Origin: Triparma columacea
Taxonomy: Eukaryota > Sar > Bolidophyceae > Parmales > Triparmaceae
Assembly (NCBI GenBank): GCA_030267965.1
Contig: BRYA01000332.1
Coordinates: 11,840 to 62,711, forward strand
Length of the DNA stretch: 50,872 nucleotides
Direction of reading: 5' to 3'
Numbering within the stretch: the stretch's first letter is position 1; each line of letters begins with the position of its first letter. Below the pieces are notes generated by a model. The model was not told the origin of the DNA. It did no database searches and saw only the letters and a program-made list of their open reading frames with translations. Made by a program: the position numbers and the translations under genes. This document shows, one piece after another, positions 1-13,612 of this stretch.

Positions 1-1
1 T

Positions 2-883
2 CCCACCTGCTCAGATTACCTTCTCCAAATAGACATATTCACTGTCGGCCTGGCTTCATTCCTCATCGCTCACCTCCTCAATGTTTGCGCTTTCATAACG
101 AAGGCGGACGAGAACAAGCCCTTCTTCTTCTACTCCCAAAGGTCGAATCTGGACAGTTCTATCGCGGGGGCATCATCAAGCTCTACGCCTACCAAGAAGA
201 CCCCCCTCATGAGGGATGCCATGAGGAAGGAGAACTTCCTTCACGCCAAGCTCTTCACACCTTTTCTTGCGTACCTGATTGTTGTCGTCTCGATCCTCTT
301 AACTGTCCCCCCCTCCCCTTCCATCTCTCCCTTATCATCTGACCCCGTAATGACAGCATGTGTCATTTTCTACGGGCTCACCCTCGCGTCTTGCCCTTGG
401 CGAGCGTTGGTGAGACGGAAATTTTGCTTCGTCACGGAGAACCAGTTGATTTGGACTATCGTTTTCATAGGTTACTGCATCTACGCTAGGTAAGTAATAT
501 CTTTTGAGGCCAAGAGCGAGCAGGGCCGCCTTTTTGAAGCTGACCACCCTCCTTTCCCATCTCCTCCCTTCCCCTCCTCTCCTCCTTCTCCCCCCTACCC
601 TAGTTCGGACACCATCCTCTCCATCGATAAGTTCACTTATCCCCTACCGGAGCCCGCCCGATCTATTTTGGTAATGAGCACGTACTGGATTGGCCAACTT
701 TTGATATCGACAGCGGTTGACGCTGAACTCCCTAAGGCCTCGATACTCTCCCTCTTTTTCACCTCCGACGACATGTCCAATAGATTCTCGTTAAGCTTCA
801 CCAACCCCACAACATCAACGATATCTTCCATCGCTTCTGCGCCGCTCCTGGCACCTCCGGAACCCCCGACCCTCGAACCTTAA
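2..883 (+). CDS. YhhN/TMEM86-like membrane protein, 5' end missing
   Basis: Exons 2..489 and 604..883 joined across a GTAAGT...TAG intron of 114 bp; the frame is open from the window edge, so the start lies upstream. The visible part has several membrane segments. A segment reading GLASFLIAHLLNVCAF, then a helix ending IFYGLTLAS, an acidic/serine pair followed by KFTYPLPEP, and TYWIGQLLIS match the spacing of the YhhN family (TMEM86 lysoplasmalogenases), which hydrolyse the vinyl-ether bond of lysoplasmalogens in the ER or plasma membrane. The family assignment rests on motif resemblance only. The tail after the last helix (about 60 residues, Ser/Thr/Pro-rich) is longer than usual. Catalytic activity cannot be judged because the N-terminal half is missing. 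The next gene is convergent, with 158 bp between stop codons. Confidence 0.6.
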
Positions 884-1041
884 CTGACTAACTAACAGTG
901 CTACCTTAATTCAAAATTCGAAAGTTCATTTTCAAAATTCTTCACTGTAGCCACTTCTCGTTGTGCGACCCCCCCCTTTTTCACACGCCTCCACGCCTTG
1001 CCTCCAAATTCCCGTAATAAAATCCACATTTAAACTCCCAC

Positions 1042-3188
1042 TCACATCAGAGAGCAAGTTTGGCTTCTCTCTCTTGTGACAGTTGCTGTCAACGGTCTGC
1101 CCTTGGTCTTCTCCCATATGAGAAGGCCGGTGACGTCCTTCTCAAAGGCCTTTTTGTTAGTTGAGGGAAAGTTCTTGTACTTTTCGTGGTCCTTCTCGGT
1201 GAGTTGTATCGATTTGACCTCGCTCTCATTCTTGAACTTGCCTATGCTGTCCTGATCGGCAGCGTTAACCTCTTGCTCTGGCACAAAGGGAGGCACCATC
1301 GATCCGTCTGCAACGGCATCCCAATCGAAACCATCGAAATACTTGTGGTTCTTGATGTCGCTGATTCCGTTTTTGCCGAGCCTGTAAGGGGAAGGAGGGG
1401 GAGGAGTGAAGGGGTGGGGGTAGCGAAAGGAGTCAGCTAAGGCAAGCAAAGCAGGGCAAAGCGATTGCACTCAGACCACCCCTAACGCTACCCTTTCAGC
1501 GACTCGCTGCTCCCTTGCCTTCTCACCTATCCTTGGGGTCCTTAGTGAGCAGTTTCTTGGCGAGGTCGATGGCTTCCTCGCTCATTTTCTCAGTGTCATA
1601 TTCGACCTCCATTTCTAGTACGGCCATGTTGCAGCACAGAAGCTTGTCTTTCTCCCCCTTGGACTTGCCAAACTCGATCGCAGCTCTATTGCGAAAGGGG
1701 CAGGTGCCGGTCAAAAACTCAACGATCACGACACCAAGGGTCCAAAAGTCAACGCCCTTGTCGTAAGATTCCTTCCTTAGCATCTCTGGAGGCCAGTAGC
1801 CAGGGGTTCCAGCAATTCCAGCCATGCCCTCCTTCCACGGGCACGCGAGACCAAGATCCGAGATAAAGCACGTGCCGTCGTCGCCGAGCAGCAAGTTCTC
1901 AGGTTTCAAGTCCCTATAGATCCAGCCGGCGTTGTGAATGTCCTGAAGCCCCTCGCATACCCTCGCAAGGAAGTACTGGGTCATTTCCTTCGAGAAGCAC
2001 TTCTGCTGCTGAATGAGGAAGTTCAGGTCGCCGCCAGCCTTCACGTCCATGATGATAAAAAGCTCGAAATCGTTGTAGAAGGAATACTTCAAGTCAAGGA
2101 CGAAGTCGCTGTTGCAAATTTGCAGCAGCTCCTTCTCAAACTTGCACATCTCCTCCCCCCTATTCATTTTTACGCGCCTTTTGTCCATCGTCTTCATGGC
2201 GTATACCTTCCCCGTTCTAGTGCACCGGCATCCATTCACCAGCCCGAAGCCGCCCCTGCCGAGAACTCGAAATATCTCAAAATCGTCCTCAGAAAATGTG
2301 TGCTGCGAGAACCAGTGCTCCAGCTTGACGAACTTCTTGAAGTACTTGGACTTCTTGAAATCGTTGAAGAAGTTGTTGTGAATGAAGGCGTTCAGGGCCT
2401 TGGCGATTCTGGTGAAGGGTTCCATGTCCAACTTATTTAGCTTCTTGGCTTGCTGGACGCTCTCCTCAGCCTTCTCGGGGAACCCGCCTCCAACTTGGAC
2501 GGGGTTGATCCCGGCTCCAACAATGGCGATATCGCTCTCGTCGACGGGTCCTAATTCAAAGTAGATGTTGTCCAAGTCAGAGTCCTTGGCAGGAGGGGCA
2601 AACGCGTTGTCATCAAGGTAGTTGTCAACAAGAGTGCTTGCGGCATTTTTCGCAGCGACCCACGAGCGGCACTTTTGAAGTTTGAAGTAGTCCTCCATAA
2701 ACATCCACTTAGCAGAGCAGTTAGCCCCAGCCTCCCTTGCAAACCTCCCAAAGAGATAGCAACCGATGCAACTCTTCATGAGGTACTCCCAACTGTCGAG
2801 CTCCTTGGATGCGATGGCAAATTCCTAGAGAAATTAGCAGACAGAAACGATACCGAAGTGCGGTGGTTGAGTGGACGAAATGGTGATGGCATGGGTAGGG
2901 TTACAAAAGCGACACGCATACAGGGTGGGGGAGAAAATTGGACCTCCTAAGTACCATATTCGCTCGGTGTTTGTACAGAAGGCTACGGTCAGCTATCTGG
3001 GTTCGATTATTCCGCAGTAATCAGGGAGAAAGCTACAAGAGAGCACAAAAGAACACCCCCATCACGCCGCCCTCTTTACCCACCTTGATGAGTTTCGCAT
3101 CAGCAAAATCGAATTGGCGCGTAGGTTTAAGCTCATTGAGAGTACTCAAGTACGCATCATTCTCTTGGGCGTCCATAAGTGCGTCCAT
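1042..3188 (-). CDS. G-protein-coupled receptor kinase-like (RGS-homology + AGC kinase + CaaX)
   Basis: Exons (minus) 3188..3084, 2824..1527, 1381..1042; 580 residues. The kinase domain has the P-loop GRGGFG (224-229), Lys246 in AMK, YRD (338-340) and DLG at 358 in place of DFG followed by LAC. The DLGLAC signature is diagnostic of GRKs among AGC kinases. APE is PPE (380-382). The region before the kinase, including the KYFKKF segment and a helix running directly into RVLGRGGFG, matches the terminal part of the GRK RGS-homology domain, so residues of about 36-215 are assigned to it. An AGC tail (DRLGKNG...DIK...FF-type motif) follows. The protein ends in CSLM, a good CaaX prenylation box like those of the visual GRKs, so membrane anchoring is inferred. 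GRKs phosphorylate activated receptors and recruit arrestins. The start at 3188 is the ATG that keeps exon 1 open. Confidence 0.85.
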
Positions 3189-3418
3189 GGCGACTATCAA
3201 ACAAAAAACACCTGTTGTGCTTTTGTAGCGGTCTCGGTCTGTTGCGACTGAACTGCAGAGGCCGAAATTGAGAGAAAGAATTTTTGTTTTAAAGACATTT
3301 TCATTCTCCACTGGGATGTTCGGTCGATTAGTACATTTCCGGAGTCTTCTCAATTACGCTATTAATAAGAAAGAAAAAATATCAAGCAAATAAGTTGTTG
3401 AGAAACAAATACAGGGTG

Positions 3419-5813
<2,395 letters not shown>

Positions 5814-5902
5814 GCAGAGACAGGTTAAATGGCGTGAAGAGGATGAAGTCTTTCTGCAAGTTTTTCTCTCCAGACAATCATCTCCAAGTAAATCGTTCCA
5901 GG
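5814..5902. promoter_or_regulatory. Short bidirectional promoter between lysyl-tRNA synthetase and MRTO4
   Basis: Only 89 bp separate the two divergent start codons, so both core promoters and both 5' leaders must fit here or overlap coding sequence. No TATA box is visible. Confidence 0.5.
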
Positions 5903-6784
5903 ATGCCTAAATCGAAACGCGAAAGGAAGATTCACCTCACCCAGACTAATAAAAAGGACAGAGACCACAAAACGAAGATTATAAATGGTAAGTTGAGCTC
6001 AAAGCAACATCTCGCCCTCTCACCATCGATGCTGGCAACTTTCATTTTCATGAGTGGGGGGACTTCACGGAGTTTAGTAGGAGGTCTCGTTGATTTCTTA
6101 GAATAATCTCGCCCTGACATTTCCGCATACCTTCCTAACAAACGTAAAACCATCCAAACTATCCCTTTAACCTGCGTCCTTCCCCCTTCCCCCCCCCCCC
6201 CTGTACTCGCAGACGTGCGAGATGCCATAGATGCCCACACTAACGTTTTCCTATTTTCTTACGACAACATGCGTTCCTCGAAGTTCAAGGATGTCAGGAT
6301 AGCCTTCCGTGACTCCAAGATTTTCATGGGAAAGAATAAGCTCCTCCAGCTCGCCATGGGCAAGAGCGCGTCTGACGAGTACGCTGACAACCTCAGGTCT
6401 ATCTCCAAGCTCTGCTCAGGCTCCGTGGGCCTCCTAATGACCAGCAGGCCCGAGGATGAGGTCCTTGAGTACTTCAAGTCCTTCACCTCTGATGACTTTG
6501 CCCGCGCTGGGAGTGTCGCCTCCCGCACCGTCAAGGTTAAGCAGGAGGATGTCGCAAACCACCCCGTCTCCATGATCGAACAGTTCCGCAAGCTTGGCCT
6601 TCCCGTCGAAGTCAAGAACGGCAAGGTTGCCATCATGGGGAAGGACGAACATCAACTGTGCAAGAAGGGGCAGGAGCTCTCAACTGAGCAGTGCAAGGCT
6701 CTCGTTCACTTCGGACATAAACTTGCTACATTCAAGGTGGAGATTAAGTGCAGGTGGAAGGAGGGGGACTATGTTGAGTTTTAA
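5903..6784 (+). CDS. MRTO4: Ribosome assembly factor MRTO4 (mRNA turnover protein 4)
   Basis: Exons 5903..5987 and 6213..6784; 218 residues, close to the family's usual length. The N-terminus MPKSKRERKIHLTQTNKK is the conserved Mrt4 start, followed by an L10/P0-like domain (FLFSYDNMRSSKFKDVR, KIFMGKNKLLQLA). Mrt4 acts in the nucleolus, occupying the P0 site on pre-60S particles until P0 replaces it, and lacks the acidic P-stalk tail of P0; no such tail is seen here either. The splice joins AAT|G to AC with exact frame continuity (N-D-V-R-D). The intron is 225 bp and its acceptor is preceded by a run of C residues. It is transcribed divergently from the tRNA synthetase. Confidence 0.9.
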
Positions 6785-6883
6785 GAGTGTTCAGTTAGCA
6801 TTGTCGATGTTGTGTGTGTGTTTTGTTTGTTTGCATCATATATCATATATAATTATACGTCTCCACGTCATTCTTCCCTCCTC

Positions 6884-9513
6884 CTATCCGTTGGTGAGAC
6901 CCAAGACCTCCCCCATTTTCGCCCCTACTTCTCCCTTCACCGCTTTCGCCAGTAGTCGGAGATTCTCCTCCCCCTCCTCTTCCATGTCATCAATGTATTT
7001 CTCGAACCCCCCATCCTTGCTTTCAAGGATTCCGAGTGCGTTGTGCGCCGTCGAAACCCCTAAACATACCTGCAAAGAGATGGGTAATGGGTCAGACAGC
7101 TGGGTTGTGATAACATACTTAGTCTACCGTCTCATGTATGCTCACCTTGACCGTCAAGAGCGCAGCTTCCTTCACGGCCAGGCTCTCTGCCGAACGAAAC
7201 GAGTAGGCCATCTCGAACAGTGCTCTGACACAGGGGTCTAGGCCTGGTTGGGAGCGCGCGAGCTCAATATAGAGCGTCAGGGCATGCAGAACTTTAGAAA
7301 CGAGCAGGTCAGACCCTGTCGTCGACCACAGCGCCTTGTCCGTCTTGGACTCAGTGAAGGCCGAAAGGAGCTGCGAGAAGAAGAACCCAAAGTGAGGGTT
7401 CCACCTGTTTGCTATCTTCTTTGGTCCGCTCTTTGCCGATTTCCCCCATCGCCTCGTTTTGCCCCCTGTAACGAGCGCGGTGTCAGCCCGATTTTCACCA
7501 CTTCTCCACCCCCCCCCCGCTGGCTTTGACTCTCGTCCATTCTTACCTGCCGTAGTACCCTCTACCCCCTCAGCAACCTTGACAATGCCCCGCTTTCCCT
7601 TGACTTTTTCGCCCCCCCCTGCAATCTGCTTCTTGGGTAACCCCGGGGCGCTAGTTTCATCGAGGTGGCCCGCAAGCTGTGATGGGCAAAGCACGTAAGG
7701 ATAATGCGAAGGTTGAGGTGAGTCTCTCTTTAAGGAATTGTAGTGAAGGTAATGCACTGAAAACCAGCGAAAGCGCACACTCCGCCCATTCTAACCTCCA
7801 TGGCGCTTTTGCACAGCGCATCCACGGCGTCCCATCTTCCCCCCATCCCTCTACCTTCCCCGAAAACTTCCCCGGTAAAGTACTCGCACCCAAGCCTCGG
7901 GAACTCAGTGATTATTGCCACCATGCACCTTTCCCGAAGAGCTGTAAAATCTGGAATATCGTACTCGTTGCTCAGGTTGAACACTTCCCGAGCGAGACCC
8001 CACCCCACGACCTCCCCGTCAGCCCCTCTCTCCTTCACGACATTAGGGGTCTCCTTCAACGCGACTTCGATCTTTTCCCTCCTGTCCGGGTCGTTCTCTT
8101 GTGCATGGAAAAGCCTCATGAGGTCCCGACAGTAGAGAGGACGCTGCACCGGGGAAAGATCGTCTTCAGAGTCTGAAGAGTAGTCGCTATCAGAGGCAGC
8201 CGCATTGCTCTCGGCTTGGTTTTCTCCTTCTTCTTGATTATCACCGAGATTTACCTCGACTTTCGTTTCCTCCCACCCCGTGTAGACTCTGTAATCTCCC
8301 AACTTCAATGGAGGAGCGAAGCGAAGACCGAAAGACGTAAGTTACATGGGGCGCCCAATATGGTGGTTATCGTCATCGTACTCATTATCGCCGTCATTAT
8401 TGTCGCGCTTGCCTATTCTCACCTCCTCAAACATCCTTTCTCCCCCCCCATTGCCCGTGCACCTCGCTAGTGCCTCCCCCACGATCATCCCCTCCCTCCT
8501 TATCCAAAGCTCGCTCTTCTCTATCCTCCCACTGACCCCTTGTACCAGCCCACCGATCACCGAGGGGGGCACCTCGTAATTTAGGATGTGCATGCACTGG
8601 CACAGCACGGAACCTATACGAGCAGAAACACCGCACTCAAACACGGAGGAGAGAAGCTACAAGGTAGGTAGGTCGATCGGTAGACAAACGGGGGGGCGGG
8701 CGGGCAAGAGAGCGGGCAACGGTGGTGTTAGGCAAGCGTGTCGGCTTTTGGGACGCCCCTCCTTCTGAAATTCGTATATCATGTCTGTCATCTCACCTTC
8801 AAACACTCCATAACTTGATCTTCCGCAAGGGAGGACACCAGGACCCACGTCGACCTCTGGGGTGTCTGGACCCGGGGGTTGCAGGTCGCCACCCTTACGA
8901 CGTCCGTCGGCTGCAGGTTAAGGGACCTCAAAAGTTTGACTGACCTAACCTTGACCTTCTCGGATGGGCAGCCCCCCTTTACCAGCCTCGAGGCCAACTC
9001 GGCGTATAGCGTCTGCAGCGGCCTACTGAACACGCACCCTTCAAACCTCCCCACAGCCCTGTCGAACTGCTCATCTGTCAGCCTGTGCCAGAGGCAGTCG
9101 AGCATTGGGCCGCAGAGGTTGTAGTAGGTGAACCTCTCCACAGAGGTGGGGCGATGGAAGACGAGGTGGTAGAAAAGAGAGGCGTGGTACGAGTGGAGGT
9201 TCAACCAGGTAGCGGAATCGTCGACTGCCTCCTTGAGGCCACTTCCTGAGGCATCGTCGGAGAAGGAAAGGGGAGGTATCGCTGATATTATGTTTGATAG
9301 GTGCATAGGAAGCTTCAAAAGGTAATCAACACCATCGCTTATTGCATCATTAGGGGATGGTAGGGCGTATTTTTCATCAAAACGTTCTAAAACTCGTGAT
9401 TTTACATTCTCCAATAGTCGAAGGACTTCCACGGCAACTATTGAGGGGGAAGAAGAGCTCAAATGAGACTTCACGGTTGCAACTTCGTTCTGAATAGGAT
9501 AGCAAGAGGGCAT
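6884..9513 (-). CDS. TELO2: TELO2 (Tel2) family protein of the TTT complex
   Basis: Exons (minus) 9513..8797, 8656..8423, 8302..7796, 7676..7547, 7465..7146, 7069..6884; 697 residues. Tel2 works with TTI1 and TTI2 as an HSP90 co-chaperone that stabilises PIKK kinases (mTOR, ATM, ATR). Diagnostic stretches are SNEYDIPDFTALRERCMVAI (the conserved Telo2 helix pair), GKTRRW, and NRWNPHFGFFFSQLL, equal to the family's NRF...FFFPLL motif, followed by the terminal helices. An in-frame ATG at 9603 would add 30 residues, but it would leave only 23 bp to the next gene and would place a TATA-like element inside the CDS, so 9513 is preferred. The intron 7466..7546 is 81 nt, a multiple of three and free of in-frame stops, so it could be retained. 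An acidic Ser/Asp stretch follows residue about 345. Confidence 0.82.
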
Positions 9514-9626
9514 GTTATTGATATAAAAAGGTTTGAAGGGTGCGTGGGAGAGTGAATAAAGGAGAAGAGCAGAGGGGGTTTTAGGTTTCCTATTCCCAGT
9601 CAATATTTCAACCCATTTTCACCATC
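9514..9626. promoter_or_regulatory. Divergent promoter TELO2 / TMEM45-like, with TATA-like element
   Basis: There are 113 bp between the preferred start codons. TATAAAAAG at 9522-9530 (plus strand) lies about 100 bp upstream of the ATG at 9627, a plausible position for a TATA box serving the rightward gene. If TELO2 starts at 9603 this element would be coding. Confidence 0.4.
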
Positions 9627-10572
9627 ATGGGAGACTTCCGAGGACATTTTGTGCCAGGATCGTTCTTTCTATTGTTTTCAATTGCTTACATGTCAGTAAT
9701 TCTTCACAGAACGGTTCGTGGAAGCCTCAGACATCACATTCCAGAGAAAAACGAGAGAGTATTAAGAGCAGGAGCGTATTTTGTCATCATTGCGACCTTT
9801 ATTGGCTTCTGCATGGAGATGATAGGGGGTATTCTATATTCTACTGGACCTGTGAGTGCACTACGAAGTGTTAGGGGAAGAAGAGTTGGTACTTTCTGCT
9901 TTAGCGACGATCCTTTCCGGGTTTGGGTTATCTCACCCCAGTTCAAACCTCGGTGTGGAGCTTATCGCCACCCCCCCCCCTTACCCCTCCCCACTTCCCT
10001 TCCCACACGCAACACCCCACTTCCCTTCCCACACGCAACAGTTCCACCAGATCCTCCACGAGTGCCTCTATCTCTCATACTTCATAGTTGCCATCACTGC
10101 CCTCCTTGAGTCCCACTCCCGTCTCCCCCTCGACACCTGGCGTACCGCCCTTGCAGTGGCCCTCCTGCTCGAGGGCATCCTCTTTAATGCTCACGCCAAC
10201 ATGCAGGAAGGATACGAGAAGATTGAGCACCAGCTCATGTCCCTCTGTTCCATCTCCAATGGCCTCGTCGCTCTGTACTCGGTCAGGAACCCCAAGGACA
10301 TATTCGCCTACGTTACGACTTTCGGTCTCATGGCGGTCCAGGGGCTCTGGTTCTACGTGATTGCGTTCACCTACAAGGGGCTGGTGCTGACCATGCACAC
10401 CGTTACGCCTGCGTTCGCCATCGTTTGCATGGGGGTTTGGGCGGTTGCCACTGTGGCGAGCGCTTGGGGGAGGGACAAAGACACAGAGTCTAGCTTGGAG
10501 AGGCAGGAGTATAAGAAGGTTCGGAGCGACGTTGAAATTTCATCGAGGGGGGGGGAGGACGGGATTATTTAA
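9627..10572 (+). CDS. TMEM45-like (DUF716) seven-helix membrane protein
   Basis: Exons 9627..9851 and 10042..10572; 251 residues. The N-terminus MGDFRGHFVPGSFFLLFSI matches the start of DUF716/TMEM45 proteins (G-x-GH-x-PG-FF). About seven hydrophobic segments follow, with a conserved-type His/Glu pattern (HECLYLSYFIVAITALLES, AVALLLEGILFNAHANMQ, YVTTFGLMAVQGLWFYVIAF). Exon 2 enters in frame as F-H-Q-I-L-H-E-C. The cytosolic tail is charged and ends in a run of Gly/Asp. The family's molecular role is not established. The 190-bp intron holds two tandem copies of a 26-bp unit just before the acceptor. Confidence 0.65.
9989..10041 (+). repeat. Two tandem 26-bp copies at the 3' end of an intron
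   Basis: A unit reading ACTTCCCTTCCCACACGCAA, preceded by a C run, is repeated twice directly ahead of the TMEM45-like exon 2 acceptor. Each copy ends in CAACA, but only the second is followed by G to make the AG used for splicing. Confidence 0.7.
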
Positions 10573-10736
10573 TGGTGGAGGAAGGGAGGAGTTATGTTTG
10601 TTGTTGTTGATGCCTAAGGGGTAGGGGGGGGGCGGGGTAACGAAAAGGAAAAATATATATTTGGAACACGACATTTAGCTTCCGCACTTCGCGCTGCCCT
10701 TTCCCTTGACTCCCCCCCTCTCCCCCATCACCCCCA

Positions 10737-12170
10737 TTAAAGCAATATCCTGTACTTCTCCTCGCTCCCCACGTGGTCTACCACTACCGTCCCCCCCCAG
10801 CCCGCGCTTGCCACGCACCACGCGTCGCACGCGCTCCAGTCCATCCCCCTGACGCTCTCGTCGTGGTTCCTGAACACCTCCACCCTCGCGTCCGGGAGTA
10901 CGCTGGGGTTGGTGGTCTCGCTGAGGGCCATTATTGGGGCGCTGCTAACGCTGGATACCCTCCAGAGGCCGACGGAACCGTCGGTACCGGAGGAGGAGAC
11001 GAGCTGGTCGTGGAAGGGGTTATAACGGACGGACGTAACCCAGTGATCGTGCCCCTCGAGCACGCGAGTAGGGGCCGTGCTGGAGACAGAGTTGCCGGCA
11101 AAACGGATGTCCCAGAATCTGTGTTGTTGTGGGTTTTGGTTATGGGTAATGAATGAGGGTATGAATGATGCGCTGCAATTTATTCCGTCCGACGCCCGAC
11201 CCTTCAACCTCCCCCCCCCCCCCCCCCACCCCCCAACGCACCTGACGCTCCCGTCCCTCCCCCCCGATACCAGGTAGTATGGCCTATGCGGGTTATAGTC
11301 CACATCCTCCACCCTGTACTTGTGCCCCTCCTTGACCCCGCCCGTGCACTTCCCGGACCTGCAGTCGTAGCTTAGAATGCTCCTGGACGTCCCCACGGTA
11401 AGGACTGAGGGGTTGTGAGGATCTGTTGAGAAGCTGGTGTTCCCATAGCAGTCAGAGGTCGCAAAGGAGTTCACAGAGGACCCAGACTGGAGGTCGTGGG
11501 TGGAAACTGAGGAGGTCGTTAAGGAGTAGAGATCGGTGCCGCCGACCACGGCGCTGGATACGGCGACGCAGTCGTGGGGCACTTCTAAAAGGACGCTAAC
11601 GTTAGCGGATCCAGAGGCATCGCTTTCACGATCGTCGGAACCGGAGGATACGCGGTCGATGGAGGCGGTCAGGCCGGGGAGGGAGCATGCTAGGGTGGAA
11701 TAGGAGTGCTTAGAGGTTGTGGGGTCGAAGGTTCTTGTTGATAGAGATAGTAGGCCGTCTTTGTCTGCAATGTCAGAAGGTTAGAGGTAGGGTGGGTGAG
11801 TAAAAAGGAGACATTTGGTGCAGCTGAACGAATTCTATGTTGTTGCTAGCTATACTGTAGCTTGGTAAATAATGAAGGTGCACCGAGGGGGAGCGCTCCA
11901 TCACTGTTCTCATCATGTCTCACCTTCTGCTTGTGTTTTTGAGGAATTTATGCGGGTAACTTCACTTGACGTCGACCACGTTGATAGGTGTTTTATCTCA
12001 TTATCCTCTTCGTCGAATAATACTACGCTGATGTTGTTTGGATCCGCGGAAGGTGAGGGAGGTTGGAGGAGAGATATTGCGAAAAGATGATGCTGAGGAT
12101 GTGTCCCTATTGATGTTAACGAAGATGGAGGATGGGGGAGAGAGAACGTGGAAGAGTCTGTACTGAACAT
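10737..12170 (-). CDS. EIPR1: EIPR1/TSSC1-like WD40 protein
   Basis: Exons (minus) 12170..11924, 11764..11242, 11118..10737; 383 residues, matching TSSC1 length. WD-type blades are visible at VEDVDYNPHRPYYLVSGGRD, FWDIRF, WVTSVRYNPFHDQLVSSSGT and RGMDWSACDAWCVASAGWGG. The last 10 residues, EKYRILL with the preceding V-D-H-V, match the very conserved TSSC1 C-terminus (RALKYHILL type). In animals EIPR1 binds the EARP/GARP tethering complexes in endosome recycling and dense-core vesicle sorting; an equivalent role here is inferred from family. The intron 11119..11241 contains a 20-nt uninterrupted C run (plus strand) and a bulk C-rich tract. All junctions keep frame (AG|A, G|AC). Confidence 0.78.
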
Positions 12171-12539
12171 TGTGCGTATCTATAGGGAGGCGTTTTTGCA
12201 ATGAGGGGAGATTTAAAGCGAGTTTGGGAGGAGGATTTTCGGGGAGGTTTGGAAAAAACAGGGTGGGGGGTGCTGTGAGTAAAAGGAACTAGAACAGAGG
12301 ACAGTGCGAATAATGATATCGCTGGATGGCAACAAAATCCGGAAAGTATCGTAAGAAGTTGAAGAGTTTTTGCAACAGAGTGAAATCTCGGCCTCGACGC
12401 TTTTTGGAGACCTCTTTAGCGAATTCATGTCTTGCACAAAGTAGCGAAGTATTTCGTTGATGGAAGGCGCTCTGTTAAGGGTAAAAATATTTTAAAATTG
12501 CGGCTTCAAAATCACTTTTCTTTCATCCCTTTCCACCTC
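12171..12539. other. Intergenic, no gene seen
   Basis: This holds the upstream region of the EIPR1-like gene and the 3' flank of the RNase kappa-like gene (both minus). A purine-rich plus strand (GGGGAGG, GGGTGGGGGG) lies near 12230-12280. No RNA gene or conserved ORF was recognised. Confidence 0.4.
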
Positions 12540-13130
12540 CTAGTCTCTAAGCATTCTATATTCCTCCTCCGGCTTGTATTTCTTCCCCCACTGATACCAC
12601 GCGCTCACGCACGCTGTAACCATATAGCACCCGGCCGCGCCGTAAGCGTTGTTGCCAGCCTCTTTCCTGGACAGCCCCTCTTCAGGGTTCCGGATGAAGA
12701 CGGGGTCTGAAGAGAAGATAATGCCAATTAGAATTAGAAAGATTATGGCAGTTATGGAGAACACGAAGCAGCAGAGGGCGCAGGGGTGGGGACCGGCGGA
12801 TTGTGGTAAGGAGACCAAGGAAGCATCTTCCGGTGGCATGGGGTAATCATCTGTCACTGGGGTGGGGTGGGGGAGGGTGGAAGGAGAGGGTCGTTAGTAT
12901 TTTAAAACGCAGGACTGCTACTGCCAGTAGGGAGAAAAACCAAGAACCTAACCCATACAGCGCGCTGCTACTGCCGAGAAAACATAAGCACAAACCACAG
13001 TCTTGTAAGCCTCATCTCGTAGCTCTACTCCCAACCCAATTAAATACTCACTTCGATCCATCTCATCCTCGTCGTGAACCGACACATTAGAGTAAGCCGA
13101 ATTTCGGACCCTGTTTCTGAAGTCCGACAT
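12540..13130 (-). CDS. Ribonuclease kappa-like small membrane protein
   Basis: Exons (minus) 13130..13052 and 12856..12540; 131 residues. The junction A|TG restores a methionine codon and keeps frame. The acidic N-terminus (SVHDEDEMDR) is followed by Pro-rich sequence, then a helix CALCCFVFSITAIIFLILIG, a short loop with EEGLSRKEAGNNAYGAAGCY, a second helix, and a charged tail. The CxxC at the start of the first helix, the acidic loop and the Cys before helix 2 resemble RNASEK, a two-helix subunit associated with the V-ATPase Vo sector. The N-terminal 40 residues are extra relative to animal RNASEK. The assignment is tentative; any two-helix membrane protein with this layout would fit. Confidence 0.5.
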
Positions 13131-13612
13131 TTCTGTCGTAAAAGATTTAAGTCATGTTTGGGCAGTTTGGGGGTGGGTCGGTGAGGAGGGGGGGGTGAGT
13201 TTTATCTTACAAGCTGTCCTTCTCCCCCTCACCCATAACGTATCTCACCTACAAAAGAGCCTGCCTTCCTCATGCAGTTTATTTGACTAATAGATGTCCT
13301 CCTTTGTTTTTAACCTTCAGAAATGATTGTAACGAACGGCAGAGAGGATGGGAGTTCCTGATGGGGGTGGGTGGAGGAGGGAAGAAAATGAAGAGGAACC
13401 AACAGGAGGTACGGGGAGGGGACGGGGGGCGATTGGGAGGTTGGGGATTGGCGGAAGTTGGGACTTTTCAATTTGTTCCCTTGGGACTCCTGTTTCGCCT
13501 TCGACGAGAGATCCAAGGAGACATGACAAGAGATATTCTGTCATCATCGCAGAACAAAACAAAATATGTGCGTAGTACAACAACAACACTACTTCCCACC
13601 CGTCTACCATTG
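13131..13612. other. Intergenic, no gene seen
   Basis: This lies between two minus-strand genes. It contains purine-rich stretches on the plus strand (13350-13450) that create spurious ORFs of Gly/Arg/Glu or Pro/Ser composition. No RNA gene was recognised. Confidence 0.4.

Noticed and set aside
2960..3030. Possible tRNA suggested by GGGTTCGATTA
   Set aside because: The flanks do not pair as a T-arm and no acceptor or anticodon stem can be drawn; the site lies in a GRK intron.
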